From Exiguobacterium indicum HHS 31 (GTDB lineage: Bacteria; Bacillota; Bacilli; Exiguobacteriales; Exiguobacteriaceae), in NCBI RefSeq assembly GCF_001939065.1, contig NZ_MPSZ01000001.1, positions 62,001 to 126,000 of the forward strand: DNA of 64,000 nucleotides, given 5' to 3'. Shown piece by piece: positions 1 through 9,800 of the stretch. The notes under the pieces are model-generated. The model did not search any database, was not told the origin of the DNA, and saw nothing but the letters and a program-made list of their open reading frames with translations. Position numbers and translations under genes: made by a program. How positions within the stretch are numbered: position 1 is the first letter of the stretch; every line of letters starts with the position of its first letter.

Positions 1-8
1 TTTGGGCG

Positions 9-1367
9 ATGTTTCTGCTCGTCATCGTCACGCTTTCTGCGGTCATTCTCCTGGTCATCCGTTCATCGATTGGAAATTTCATCGATGAACAGGTCTATGC
101 GACACTTGAGAATAGTGAAGTCTTCTTCTCGAAAGATGCTTCTGTCATCGAGATGTTACAGGATAATCCGATCGAATTCGACCGCCGAAAACAGGAGTCT
201 CGTTCTGTTAACATCTTACTCCTTTCTAAAAACGGCAAACTCTACTACGGTGGAGCGCCACAACAACTGATCAATCAGATGTACCGTGATGCAATTGATC
301 AAAAGACCGTTACAGCAAAGTATACAACTCGTCTTGATAAAGAAGACGTCTATTACAGTATTCGAAAAATCGAGGTTAGCGGCGAAACCTATTATCGTGT
401 CTCTTATGTTTGGGATGCGTATCGGCAAGAACTGATTACACAGTTGTTCTCGAAAATCGGATTCGTCGTCATCATTGGGAGTATCTTTACGTTATTCATT
501 GCCTTTTGGTTAGCGCGACGTTTGACACATCCACTCGTTGAGATCGAGGGAGCGGTTGGGAAAATTGCGGCTCAAAAGTGGGACACACCACTTCCGCTTG
601 ACCGTGGGGATGAGATTGGACGACTCGCACGATCGGTCGATGCGATGCGAATGGATCTTGAAAAACAAGATAAGGCACAAAAATCATTACTTCAAAACAT
701 CTCCCATGATTTGAAGACGCCGATCATGGTCATCCGAAGTTATGCCCAGTCTATCTCAGACGGGATTTATCCTGATGGTGATTTGACCGGATCCGTATCC
801 GTCATTGATGAAGAAGCGGAACGATTAGAGAAAAAAGTCGCGGCTTTACTCTACGTCACGAAGCTCGACTATTTCGAGCTCGATCGTTCGACGTGGGACA
901 ATGTTGACATCGACCGGATGGTGCATCTGTTGAAAAATCGCTTTTCCGGGACGAAGTCACTCGAGTGGCATGTCAGTGGGGAAGCAGGAATCGTTCTTGG
1001 TGAAGGAGAGCAGTTGCGTGTTGCGCTCGAAAATGTCATGGACAATGCGATTCGTTATGCCGAAACACGAATCGATATCCGATTGTCCGGAACATCGGAT
1101 CATGTTCATATTGAAATCGAAAATGATGGACCACCGCTTGACGCCTCCTCACCACTGTTCCATCAATTCTCACGTGGTAAGGAAGGGAAGTTCGGTTTAG
1201 GTCTTTATATTGTCAAACGGATCGTCGAGCGTCATGACGGGACGGTCGCAATCGAGAATCGCTCTGCGGGAAATGGAGTCGGAAAAGTTTGTGTGATTTT
1301 TAATTTTCCAAGGCACTTCATCGAACAAATGGAGAATCAAAATGAAAGTAAGACAGAGAAATATTAA
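9..1367 (+). CDS. Sensor histidine kinase, 5' end outside the window
   Basis: Membrane-bound two-component sensor kinase. The reading frame stays open to the left edge, so the first ATG at 9 is probably internal and a few N-terminal residues and the partner regulator lie outside. Seen in order: a hydrophobic segment at residues 1-17, an extracytoplasmic sensor region of about 130 residues, a second membrane segment near 150-168, a HAMP linker near 168-220, the HisKA box NISHDLKTP with the phospho-accepting His near residue 233, and an ATPase domain with N-box ENVMDNAIRYAE, a DGPP motif and GKFGLGLYIVKR. The signal sensed cannot be read from the sequence. An intrinsic terminator follows directly. 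Confidence 0.9.
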   Translation: MFLLVIVTLSAVILLVIRSSIGNFIDEQVYATLENSEVFFSKDASVIEMLQDNPIEFDRRKQESRSVNILLLSKNGKLYYGGAPQQLINQMYRDAIDQKTVTAKYTTRLDKEDVYYSIRKIEVSGETYYRVSYVWDAYRQELITQLFSKIGFVVIIGSIFTLFIAFWLARRLTHPLVEIEGAVGKIAAQKWDTPLPLDRGDEIGRLARSVDAMRMDLEKQDKAQKSLLQNISHDLKTPIMVIRSYAQSISDGIYPDGDLTGSVSVIDEEAERLEKKVAALLYVTKLDYFELDRSTWDNVDIDRMVHLLKNRFSGTKSLEWHVSGEAGIVLGEGEQLRVALENVMDNAIRYAETRIDIRLSGTSDHVHIEIENDGPPLDASSPLFHQFSRGKEGKFGLGLYIVKRIVERHDGTVAIENRSAGNGVGKVCVIFNFPRHFIEQMENQNESKTEKY

Positions 1368-1395
1368 AAACGGGATCTTTGGATCTCGTTTTTTT
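1367..1395 (+). terminator. Intrinsic terminator after the sensor kinase gene
   Basis: Stem AACGGGATC / GGATCTCGTT (one wobble pair) with a short loop, followed by a run of T. It begins at the stop codon of the upstream kinase gene. Confidence 0.75.
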
Positions 1396-1477
1396 CATTA
1401 GGAAATAACTAGCAGGACTAAACAACATAACTGATTATTTGATATAACCAATGTAGTCCAGGAAGGGAGCGAAGAAT

Positions 1478-1951
1478 ATGTCATACCCAGTTACGGAAGA
1501 AACGTTAGCCTTGATCCCGCAATATGGTCAGTACGGAGAGCCGCAGACACTCGTTATCAAGGAACATTCTGAGAGCATTTTAGATGGTCATCCGATTAAA
1601 TTAATTGAAGAATCCTGTTTGTATTTTGGTTCGTCGATGCGTGGAAGAATTGAAGCAGCGCGGCATATTCTTGGTCCGAACCGAAAGACACCTGTTTTAG
1701 TGGATTGGCAAGCACAGACGATTTTCTTTCCAACGACCGCAAAAGAAAAGGCAGAATGTATTTGGATTAATTTTAAACAGATGAAGACTGTTCAGAAAAA
1801 ATCGGGAAAAGTACAAGTCGAATTTCAGACCGGGCAATGTATCGATACGGATGCCTCGGCATACAGCATCGAGCGACAACGGATTAAAACGCTGGAACTG
1901 GCGTATGAAATGCAACGTCGTTTTCAATTGCCGGAGTTTAAGAATCGGTGA
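1478..1951 (+). CDS. comK: ComK-type competence transcription factor
   Basis: Protein of 157 aa recognised as the ComK family, the DNA-binding activator of late competence genes (comE, comG, recA) in Bacillales. The family hallmarks are visible: CLYFGSSMRGR near residues 48-58, a conserved PVLVDW / IFFPTT core near 71-88, and the C-terminal-half stretch ECIWINF. Its length is somewhat shorter than B. subtilis ComK (192 aa), the difference being mostly at the C-terminus. A purine-rich ribosome binding site (AAGGGAG) precedes the ATG. It stands alone, upstream of an unrelated small protein gene. Its targets comEA and comEC are in this same window near 51-54 kb, so a competence pathway is at least partly encoded. 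No clear ComK self-binding box was found upstream. Confidence 0.85.
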   Translation: MSYPVTEETLALIPQYGQYGEPQTLVIKEHSESILDGHPIKLIEESCLYFGSSMRGRIEAARHILGPNRKTPVLVDWQAQTIFFPTTAKEKAECIWINFKQMKTVQKKSGKVQVEFQTGQCIDTDASAYSIERQRIKTLELAYEMQRRFQLPEFKNR

Positions 1952-2015
1952 AAAGTGGAAACACATAACAGGAATCTTACTTACGTAAGGAGAAACAGTA
2001 GAGAGAGAAATCATA

Positions 2016-2048
2016 GGGAGGTGAAGCGGTAACTTTTACCGCGACACG
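2016..2048 (+). promoter_or_regulatory. Hairpin between ribosome binding site and start codon
   Basis: A strong Shine-Dalgarno sequence (GGGAGGTG, 2016-2023) lies about 25 nt from the only usable start at 2049, which is too far. Between them is a perfect 6-bp hairpin, CGGTAA-CTT-TTACCG (2027-2041). Folding it leaves about 10 nt between the Shine-Dalgarno sequence and the ATG. No other start codon exists in frame after the TGA at 2022-2024. Confidence 0.6.
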
Positions 2049-2456
2049 ATGAATGAATCATACGAATGGTTAAATCGCCGAAAACTACAGCCTGGATTTG
2101 GTGCGACTGGAGGCAGACGCTTTATCAGTTCCCGCATCGTACGTCCGGAAAATACACCGGGTAAACGAATCAAAGGAATTAAACGGGCACGACAATTGGT
2201 CGTCGATGATGCTGGAAATCGCCGTTGGGTCACGAAACGCATCGTCGTGACGGATGCTGCGAAACACGTCACGATGAACCGTCGGACATCTATCGCCTTG
2301 AAGGAGACGAATGAGTCGCGCCTAGAGCAAGTCAAACAAAAACTAGCATCTAACAAAAAGGTCTTATTACCGATCTTAGCGGCAACAGGGATCGCTGTCG
2401 CAGGTGGGGTCCTTGCTTACGTCCTTCGTCGGAAGAAAAAACAATCTGATCAATAA
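2049..2456 (+). CDS. Small unknown protein with C-terminal membrane anchor
   Basis: Protein of 135 aa that I do not recognise. It is rich in Arg and Lys over its first 100 residues, with no motif I can name. It ends in a single hydrophobic stretch near residues 105-125 (ILAATGIAVAGGVLAYVL) followed by RRKKK, which predicts a tail-anchored membrane protein with its basic part in the cytoplasm. The start is fixed by an in-frame TGA just upstream and by the unusual hairpin that separates the ribosome binding site from the ATG. A bidirectional terminator follows. Confidence 0.7.
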   Translation: MNESYEWLNRRKLQPGFGATGGRRFISSRIVRPENTPGKRIKGIKRARQLVVDDAGNRRWVTKRIVVTDAAKHVTMNRRTSIALKETNESRLEQVKQKLASNKKVLLPILAATGIAVAGGVLAYVLRRKKKQSDQ

Positions 2457-2492
2457 AAATAAGCCGTTCTCCAATCGGAGGACGGCTTATTT
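2457..2492. terminator. Bidirectional intrinsic terminator
   Basis: AATAAGCCGT-TCTCC / GGAGG-ACGGCTTATT stem with loop AATC, flanked by A-rich and T-rich tracts. It separates two convergent small genes and can serve both. Confidence 0.8.
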
Positions 2493-2498
2493 CATGCA

Positions 2499-2840
2499 TT
2501 ACAAGAATCGTTTTCGTAAAGAAGTCGAGAGTGCTTTTTCTGCGATTTCTTCTAGTTCCGTCAAGTTTGTCGGATCAAAGCTATCATTGTAGAAACGACC
2601 TACGAAGTCGACACGGTCGTAATCGAGTTCCTTGAAAATCAAGTGTTTATGGTCGTCATAAAAAACGACACGATAGTAATCAGATCCGCGTTCAAGGGTT
2701 ACGAGACCTTTGATGTGATCCAATTTTTTTTGTTCTTCGGTTTGCTCTTCCTCGAGCGTGTCATCCTCGTTCGTCGATGCTTCGGCTTGCTCGATCGCAT
2801 TCTTTACGAGTTCAGGTCGTTGTTCTTGTTCTTCCGTCAT
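2499..2840 (-). CDS. Unknown acidic protein
   Basis: Protein of 113 aa with no recognised family. The first 45 residues are strongly acidic and low in complexity (many Glu, Gln, Asp), probably disordered. The rest looks like a small folded domain with alternating charged and hydrophobic residues (DYYRVVFYDDHKHLIFKELD). No signal peptide or membrane segment. A good ribosome binding site (TGGAGGCGAT) precedes the ATG. Its only neighbour on this strand is the globin gene upstream. Confidence 0.7.
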   Translation of the reverse strand: MTEEQEQRPELVKNAIEQAEASTNEDDTLEEEQTEEQKKLDHIKGLVTLERGSDYYRVVFYDDHKHLIFKELDYDRVDFVGRFYNDSFDPTNLTELEEIAEKALSTSLRKRFL

Positions 2841-2900
2841 GTTTTATCGCCTCCATTTATTATTTTACATGGAAATGGACAGATGAGAAAGAAAAATCCC

Positions 2901-3278
2901 TCAGTCCATCTGGTGTGCTTCACAAACGCGTAGTACATTCATCGCGCCAATTCGTAATCGATCGAGTAGTTGAAGTCGTGCTTCTTCATTTGGAATTGTA
3001 TCAAGAGCAGCTACTTCCATCAGTTCCAACCAACGGATGGCATGTTCTTTTTGAATCGGTAATAACCGGTGAATCATCGCTAAACTCGCCGGCGGTTGAT
3101 CCGGGTCGCGCGGTCCCCCTGTCAATTGGGTCAAGAAGACGAGTTGTGCCTGTTCGACACGTTGTCGATCGTCAGGGAACAACGGTCGCAACAGTGAATC
3201 ATGGTAGACTTGATGATAGAACGAGCGAACCAAGGATGTGAGTACATGCTCGCCTCCGATGGTTTCGTAAAGTGACAA
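2901..3278 (-). CDS. yjbI: Truncated haemoglobin, group II type
   Basis: Small haem protein of 125 aa of the truncated (2-on-2) globin family, expected to bind O2 or NO in the cytoplasm. Visible marks are the N-terminal LYETIGGEHVL, the B-helix FYHQVYHD, the PLFPDD turn, LTGGP, the proximal His of MIHRLLPI, and the Trp of the G-helix in RWLELM, which is typical of group II. Initiation is at a TTG preceded by AGGTGATG. It lies divergently from addB, with about 140 bp between the two starts. In Bacillus the same family is YjbI, next to the ClpXP adaptor YjbH. That partner is not here, so the symbol rests on family similarity only. Confidence 0.8.
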   Translation of the reverse strand: MSLYETIGGEHVLTSLVRSFYHQVYHDSLLRPLFPDDRQRVEQAQLVFLTQLTGGPRDPDQPPASLAMIHRLLPIQKEHAIRWLELMEVAALDTIPNEEARLQLLDRLRIGAMNVLRVCEAHQMD

Positions 3279-3415
3279 GGAGCATCACCTGCCTTACATA
3301 GGATGTGTCCTGATTATAGCAAATTTATACGTAGAAGACATGCGCCAAAAACAGTACATTTGTTCTTGTTTGTGAGATACTAAGAGTAAAGAAAAACGAG
3401 GAGGAGGTTTTCTTG

Positions 3416-6400
3416 ATGAACCATATGCATATTGGTCGTGCCGGTAGTGGGAAAACGACACAATTGATCGAGCGCGTCGTACAAGAACTCGAGCAACGAC
3501 CATTAGGGGAGAAGATGTATTTCATCGTTCCAGATCAGATGTCATTTGAAATGGAGCGGCGGATTGCGACAGATGAACGGATAGCAGGTCTTGTTCGTCT
3601 TGAGGTCATGAGTCTACGGCGCTTTGCGTTTCATATTTTACGCGATTACGGGAATCAAGCGATTCCATTTCTTGATGAGACGGGGACACAGCTATTACTG
3701 CGACAGGTCGTTGAGGAATCAGAAGACGAACTGAAGATTTTTAAACGAACTAAAAACATGCCAGGATTTTTCCAAGGACTTGATGAGCTCATTGCGTCGT
3801 TTAAACGTTCGTTGATTGAGCCAGACATGTTGCGTCAAGTGAGTGATCGCTCTCTCGAACGGTCACCGAAATTAAACGACCTTGCGTTGATTTATGAGCG
3901 CTTTACGGAACGAATTGTCGATAAAGCACTCCATGCAGACGATTACTATACGACGTTACTCGAATTACTTCCCAAAGCGCGACTTGATCAAGCGACGATC
4001 ATCGTCGACGGATTTTATGAATTTTCGCTCCAGGAACAACAAGTTTTACTCGCCTTGATGCAACAAGTGGCTGAAATGCATATTAGTTTTACAATGGACG
4101 CAACGGATCCTTATGCGAAACAAACTTCTTTTGGTGTGTCTCAGCGATGCTACATGCAGTTGATCGGTCAAATGCAGGAGCTGTCGATTCCATACGAAGA
4201 AATCTTGTATGATCAACCAATCAAGTTTCAATCAGAAGGGCTACGACATTTGGAGCAGGCCTTGTTGAAGCCGGGATATCCTCCTGTCGATCATGACATT
4301 GACGGCTTTCAGATGACAGCTGCAGTTAACCGTCAAGTTGAAGCAGAATCAGCCGTGCGGAAAGCGATTCAACTCGTTCGACAAAAAGGGTATCGCTTTC
4401 ATGAGATGGCATTCGTCGTGCGACATCTTGAGCCGTATGCGGATCACTTGGAACGAGCCTTCCACATGTATGATGTTCCATATTTCTTGGATCAACGTGA
4501 GTCGATGGTTCATCATCCGCTTGTTGACTTGATTCAATCCGCTTTAGACATCGTGACATCAGGTTATCGGGAAGAAACAGTCTTTCGTTTACTGAAGACG
4601 GAGCTCTTGCCGATTCCCGCAGAAGATGCGCGTCTAGCGCTCGATCGTTTCGAGACGTTCGTGCTCGAACGCGGCATCAAAGGATCGATGTGGCAACAAC
4701 CGTGGCAATTAAAGCGACGCTTAGCAGAGGAAGTTCGCTTAACGGAAGAGGAGCTTGCGCAAGAAGAAGAACTGAACCATTTACGAACATTCGTCGTCGA
4801 CTTGATTGAACCGTTGCACCGTAGGTTAAAGCAGGCGAAGACGATGAGCGCGTATACGAAAGGTCTTTATCAATTCCTCGAAGAACAAAAAATTGCAGAG
4901 CGTTTAATGGAATGGCGTAAGCAGGCACTAGAGCAGGATCAGTTACTTGTTGCCCGAGAACATGATCAAGTATACGAAGCGATACTTCATCTATTCGAAC
5001 AGCTAGAAGCTGCTGCGCCTGAGCATACGTTATCGACGGAGCTGTTCGTTCAGATGGTCGAGACAGGACTTGAGAGCCTTCGTTTTGCACTTGTTCCGCC
5101 ATCGCTCGATCAAGTGATCGCGACGGACTATGTCCGTGGACGATTACAACGAGTAAAAGTCGTCTTTTTACTGGGAGCGAATGATGGTCTGATTCCGTTC
5201 GTTCAAAATCAATCAAAGTTACTGTCCGAAAATGATCATGACTTTTTACATGAACATGGTATTCCGGTTGGGAAAGCGTCTCTTGATGTGTTTGATGATG
5301 AGCTGTTTTACCTGTATCAAGGGATGATGGCTCCAAGTGAAGCCTTGTATGTCAGTTACGCACTTGTCGATGAAGAAGGAAAGGCGCTTCAGCCGGCAGC
5401 GATCACCAAACAATTAAAGCGACAACTGTTGCTCGATCGTCCGATCAAAACACACTTTGCAGAAGCTGGGGAACACGCACCGCAAGAACAACTTGATTTT
5501 GTGACGAGTCCATATCGCGCGGCAGCAGCGACAGCGATTGAACTCCGGCGTCTTCAACGACGTTATCCGATTCAACCGATTTGGTTCGAAGTGTACAACA
5601 CGCTTCTCGAAAATGGACAGGGACGTGAACGGATGGGGTTATTCTCGAGTGCCTTGTTCTATCAAAATAAAGCGGAAGCCTTGCCGGAAGGGTTGGCGCA
5701 TCGTTTATATGGTGATTCACTGCAAGCGAGCGTTTCGCGTTTTGAGACCTATAACGCCTGCTCGTATAAGCATTTTGCCCGATACGGACTTCGCTTACGC
5801 GAGCGAAAGCTGTATAAATTTGAAGCACCAGACATCGGAAATCTGTTCCACGGTGCATTAAATGATCTGTCGCTCAGTATTAAAGCTTCCGGACGACACT
5901 GGCGAGAGGTCGATGGCGAGACGTGCGGGACACTTGCGAAGGAAGCTGTCGAAAAGGTGACACCGGAAATTCAGAATGCGATTTTGATGAGTTCGAGTCG
6001 GTTCGGGTATATCAAGAAAAAATTGACGGATGTCGTGGAGCAAACAGCTAAAATGCTTGTTGAACAAGCAAAACGAACAGATTTTGAACCCGACTTATTT
6101 GAAATCAGTTTTGGGAACGCGACGTTCCCACCATTACGCTTTACGTTACCGGATGGAACAGAAATTGAATTCACGGGTCGCATCGACCGGATTGATCAGG
6201 CGACGATCGGTGATCAGCTATACGTTCGAATCATTGATTACAAATCGAGTGCTCGAGGACTGGATTTTGCGGAAATCTATTATGGGCTTGCGATTCAGAT
6301 GTTGTTGTATTTGAAGACGGTCGTGGAGCAGTCGGAGTTGCTCTATCAGCGGCAGGCAAAACCAGCTGGTGCGTTATATTTCCACGTCAAAAACCCGATG

Positions 6401-6847
6401 TTACGGGGCGATTTATCGGCTGACGAAGAAGAGCGCAACCAACTGTTACTCGAGTCCTATCAAATGCAAGGCGTCATTCTCGAGAATGACGAGGTACTAC
6501 GAGCGATGGATCATATTGCGTACGATGAACGAAAAAAATCACCGCTCGTCAAAGTGACATTCACAAAAAACGGACTGCATAAGACGCAGACGAAAGGTGT
6601 CGTACAAGAGGAAGATTTATCAGCGCTGATGGATCATGCATGGGAGGCATTAAAAGACAGCAGTCAAGATATCTATGATGGGGATATCGCCATCAATCCA
6701 TTCGATTATCAGGAACGGACACCGTGTAGTTTTTGTGAGTATCGTTCAGTCTGTCAGTTCGATGAATCGCTTGGGAATCAGTATCGCCCATTAAAACCGA
6801 TGTCTGAAAAAGAGGTACTGGAACGGTTGAAGGAGGAAGAAGAATGA
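3416..6847 (+). CDS. addB: AddB, helicase-nuclease subunit
   Basis: Subunit B of the AddAB (RexAB) complex, which resects double-strand DNA ends for recombination and recognises Chi-like sites. It has a Walker A motif HIGRAGSGKT at the N-terminus, an inactive helicase-like middle and a C-terminal RecB-type nuclease domain with the catalytic motif IIDYKSS. Four Cys expected to hold a 4Fe-4S cluster are visible: one in YNACSYKHF and a terminal CSFCEYRSVC trio. Length 1143 aa, close to the 1166 aa of B. subtilis. ATG at 3416 is preferred over the TTG just before it because GAGGAGG lies 8 nt upstream. The gene overlaps addA by ATGA, implying translational coupling. Confidence 0.95.
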   Translation: MNHMHIGRAGSGKTTQLIERVVQELEQRPLGEKMYFIVPDQMSFEMERRIATDERIAGLVRLEVMSLRRFAFHILRDYGNQAIPFLDETGTQLLLRQVVEESEDELKIFKRTKNMPGFFQGLDELIASFKRSLIEPDMLRQVSDRSLERSPKLNDLALIYERFTERIVDKALHADDYYTTLLELLPKARLDQATIIVDGFYEFSLQEQQVLLALMQQVAEMHISFTMDATDPYAKQTSFGVSQRCYMQLIGQMQELSIPYEEILYDQPIKFQSEGLRHLEQALLKPGYPPVDHDIDGFQMTAAVNRQVEAESAVRKAIQLVRQKGYRFHEMAFVVRHLEPYADHLERAFHMYDVPYFLDQRESMVHHPLVDLIQSALDIVTSGYREETVFRLLKTELLPIPAEDARLALDRFETFVLERGIKGSMWQQPWQLKRRLAEEVRLTEEELAQEEELNHLRTFVVDLIEPLHRRLKQAKTMSAYTKGLYQFLEEQKIAERLMEWRKQALEQDQLLVAREHDQVYEAILHLFEQLEAAAPEHTLSTELFVQMVETGLESLRFALVPPSLDQVIATDYVRGRLQRVKVVFLLGANDGLIPFVQNQSKLLSENDHDFLHEHGIPVGKASLDVFDDELFYLYQGMMAPSEALYVSYALVDEEGKALQPAAITKQLKRQLLLDRPIKTHFAEAGEHAPQEQLDFVTSPYRAAAATAIELRRLQRRYPIQPIWFEVYNTLLENGQGRERMGLFSSALFYQNKAEALPEGLAHRLYGDSLQASVSRFETYNACSYKHFARYGLRLRERKLYKFEAPDIGNLFHGALNDLSLSIKASGRHWREVDGETCGTLAKEAVEKVTPEIQNAILMSSSRFGYIKKKLTDVVEQTAKMLVEQAKRTDFEPDLFEISFGNATFPPLRFTLPDGTEIEFTGRIDRIDQATIGDQLYVRIIDYKSSARGLDFAEIYYGLAIQMLLYLKTVVEQSELLYQRQAKPAGALYFHVKNPMLRGDLSADEEERNQLLLESYQMQGVILENDEVLRAMDHIAYDERKKSPLVKVTFTKNGLHKTQTKGVVQEEDLSALMDHAWEALKDSSQDIYDGDIAINPFDYQERTPCSFCEYRSVCQFDESLGNQYRPLKPMSEKEVLERLKEEEE

Positions 6848-9800
6848 GCGTGCGTTGGACGGAAGAACAACAACAAGCCATTTCAGCTAGAGGTGGACAT
6901 ATCCTCGTCTCAGCGGCAGCGGGATCAGGGAAGACAGCGGTCCTCGTTGAACGGCTGACGCAACGATTGATTGATCCCGAAGATGAGCTGTCGGCTGATC
7001 GGATTCTCGTCGCTACCTTTACGAATGCGGCAGCACGTGAGATGAAGACGCGGGTCATCGAGGTCATGGACCAGCGCATCAAAGAGGCACCTGATGATTT
7101 GTATTTGAAAAAACAGCGTCAATTGATGAACCGGGCACAAATTACAACGATTCATTCGTTCTGTTTGTCGATTCTGCGCGAGAATTATTACCGGATTGGT
7201 TTAGATCCTGCGTTTCGAATTGCCGATGAATCTGAATTACTGTTATTGCAAGACGATGTCTTAGAAGCGGTCTTTGAGTCCTTTTATGCTTCTGAGGACC
7301 CGGGATTCTATGATTTGATTGATAGTTATACGTCAGATCGCGATGATCAAGCGATGCTGACACTGATTTCGAATCTCTATCGGTTTTCCCGTTCCTTACC
7401 GGATCCGGAAGCTTTTTATGCACATTTAATCAGTCAGTACGATCAGCCGATTGACCCGGATGATTCTCCACTCATGCAACGACTAGTCGAATTAGAGTGG
7501 GAAAGTCTCTCGAATGTATTAGGACGTTACCGAGAACTTGCTTTTGAGCTGGAGCAGTCTGGTTATACGGAAATGGGACAGATGATGCTTCAGGACATTG
7601 CTCCTTTTACCTCGCTTGAGACGTCGGCACGCCACTGGTCGATGGTTGCGCTTGCTTTTCAAGCAGTAGAGTTCGGTCGCTGGAAGAGTCCACGCGGGGA
7701 TGAAGGAATCAAACCGTTTCAAGCAGAGCGGACGCGACTCGTAGCGGAGTTCAAGAAAATGAAAGAGCTGTTCGTCCAAAAGACTGGTGTTGATTACTTG
7801 GAGGACTTGCGGTCGCAGCTTCGACACGTGGAGACGATCGTGACACTCGTACGTCAATTTGCAAGCGATTATCTCGAAGCGAAACAACAACGTGGTATCG
7901 TCGATTTTTCGGATCTTGAACATTTTGCATTAGAGATTTTGACGGACGAAGGACACCCGTCAGACGTGGCAAAACTTCTGAAGGAACGCTTCGTTGAAGT
8001 ACTGGTCGACGAATATCAAGATACGAACGAGGTTCAGGAACGCATCATCCAATTGGTCTCGAAAACGGATGAGGCGACAGGAAATCTATTCATGGTCGGT
8101 GATGTCAAACAATCCATCTATAAATTTCGTCATGCAGAGCCAGGATTGTTCCTTGAGAAATTCAAACGATTCCAACAGACCGACGTTGGAACACGAATCG
8201 ATTTAACAAAAAACTTTCGGAGTCGTCTTGAGGTGCTGGATGGAACGAATCAAATCTTCCGCCAAGTGATGGATGAGACGGTCGGGGAGATTGATTACGA
8301 TGAAGCCGCGCACCTTCGACTTGGGAATCTGAGTTATCTCGAATCGGAGCAAGTGGCACCTGAATTACTTTTGATTGATCCACTTGATAGTGAAAAGGAA
8401 GAGGTTGAAGCACGAGCAATTGCAACGCGAATTTTAGAACTCGTTGATTCGAAGCATCCACATCTGATTTACGATGCGAAAGCGAACCGATTCCGAACGT
8501 GTGAATACCGCGATATCGTCGTCTTAGCACGGTCGCGTGGTAAGCGTGTCCAAGCGCTTGTCGAAGTGCTCGAACAGTATGAGATTCCGGTCTATGCGGA
8601 TACGACGGGCGGATACTTCCAAGCGACGGAAATTCAAATCATGATGGCATTGCTCAAGACGATCGATAATCCGCTTCAAGACATCCCATTCGCGAGTCTG
8701 TTACGATCGCCGATTTTTGGGGTGGCAGATCGAGATTTAGGACGGATTCGAGCAAAACAAAAAGAAGGAAGCTTTTATGAGGCAGCGCTCGCAATGGCGG
8801 CAGAGGAATCATCACTCGGAATTCGAATGGATGAAATCATCCGTCAGATTCAATCATGGCGAACTGAAGCGCGTGGGAGTGCCCTACCTGCCTTCATTCG
8901 ATCGCTCTTTGATCAGACCGGCTATTTTGAATACGTCGGCTGTCTCGCCGGAGGCAAAAGTCGTCAAGCCAACTTAAACGCTTTATATGAGCGAGCGAAG
9001 CAATATGAGACGTCCGGTTATCGTGGTCTCTATCGTTTCCTTCGTCTGATCAATCGATTAATTGAACGAGGAGAAGACTTCGCAGAAGCCCGTTCGCTTG
9101 GAGAAGACGAGGACGTCGTTCGCATCATGACAATCCACCAATCAAAAGGACTCGAGTTCCCCGTGACGATCGTCAGCCAATTGACGAAGCAATTCAACAA
9201 ACAGGATCAAATGCAGGCGATTCAGTTGCATAAGACGTATGGTATTGCCCTGGATGCGATTGATCCGATTCGTCGTTTGCGATCTGGGACACTCTTAAAA
9301 GAAGTCATCCGCCGGGAAATGGATCGAGAGATGAAGGCAGAAGAGATGCGCGTCTTGTATGTTGCGATGACTCGAGCGAAGGAAAAGTTGATTCTCGTCG
9401 GAACAGTCAAGGACTTAGAAAATCAAATGACGACTTGGCAGATGACGCCACCAGATGAAGTCTTACTACCTGAAAATGACCGGCGCCAAGCGAAGAGTTA
9501 TGCGGAATGGGTCGTTCCGGCAGTCTTACGCAGTGGTTTACTACGTCCGGATGAGACGGATTGGTCGCTTCGTGTGATGTCGTTAGAGGAGTTAGCACCG
9601 TATCAAGAAATCTCAACACTCGTGGAGCAACTTGAACACGTCCAGAAGCTTGAAAAAATCGATGTGCCGATTAATTCGCAAGTCAAAGAAATCGTCGAAG
9701 CGGCATTTTCATATCAGTATCCGCATGCACTTGCGATAGAGACGGCAGCAAAACAGACCGTCACGGAACTGAAGCGGGCGGAACAGCTCGAACGTGCAGC

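Noticed and set aside
1367-1480. Possible ComK self-binding box (AAAA-N5-TTTT) upstream of comK
   Set aside because: The only near match lies inside the terminator of the preceding gene; no paired boxes at the needed spacing.
4677-5336. 219-codon minus-strand frame inside addB
   Set aside because: Antisense shadow of a well-conserved coding sequence; composition follows the addB codon pattern.
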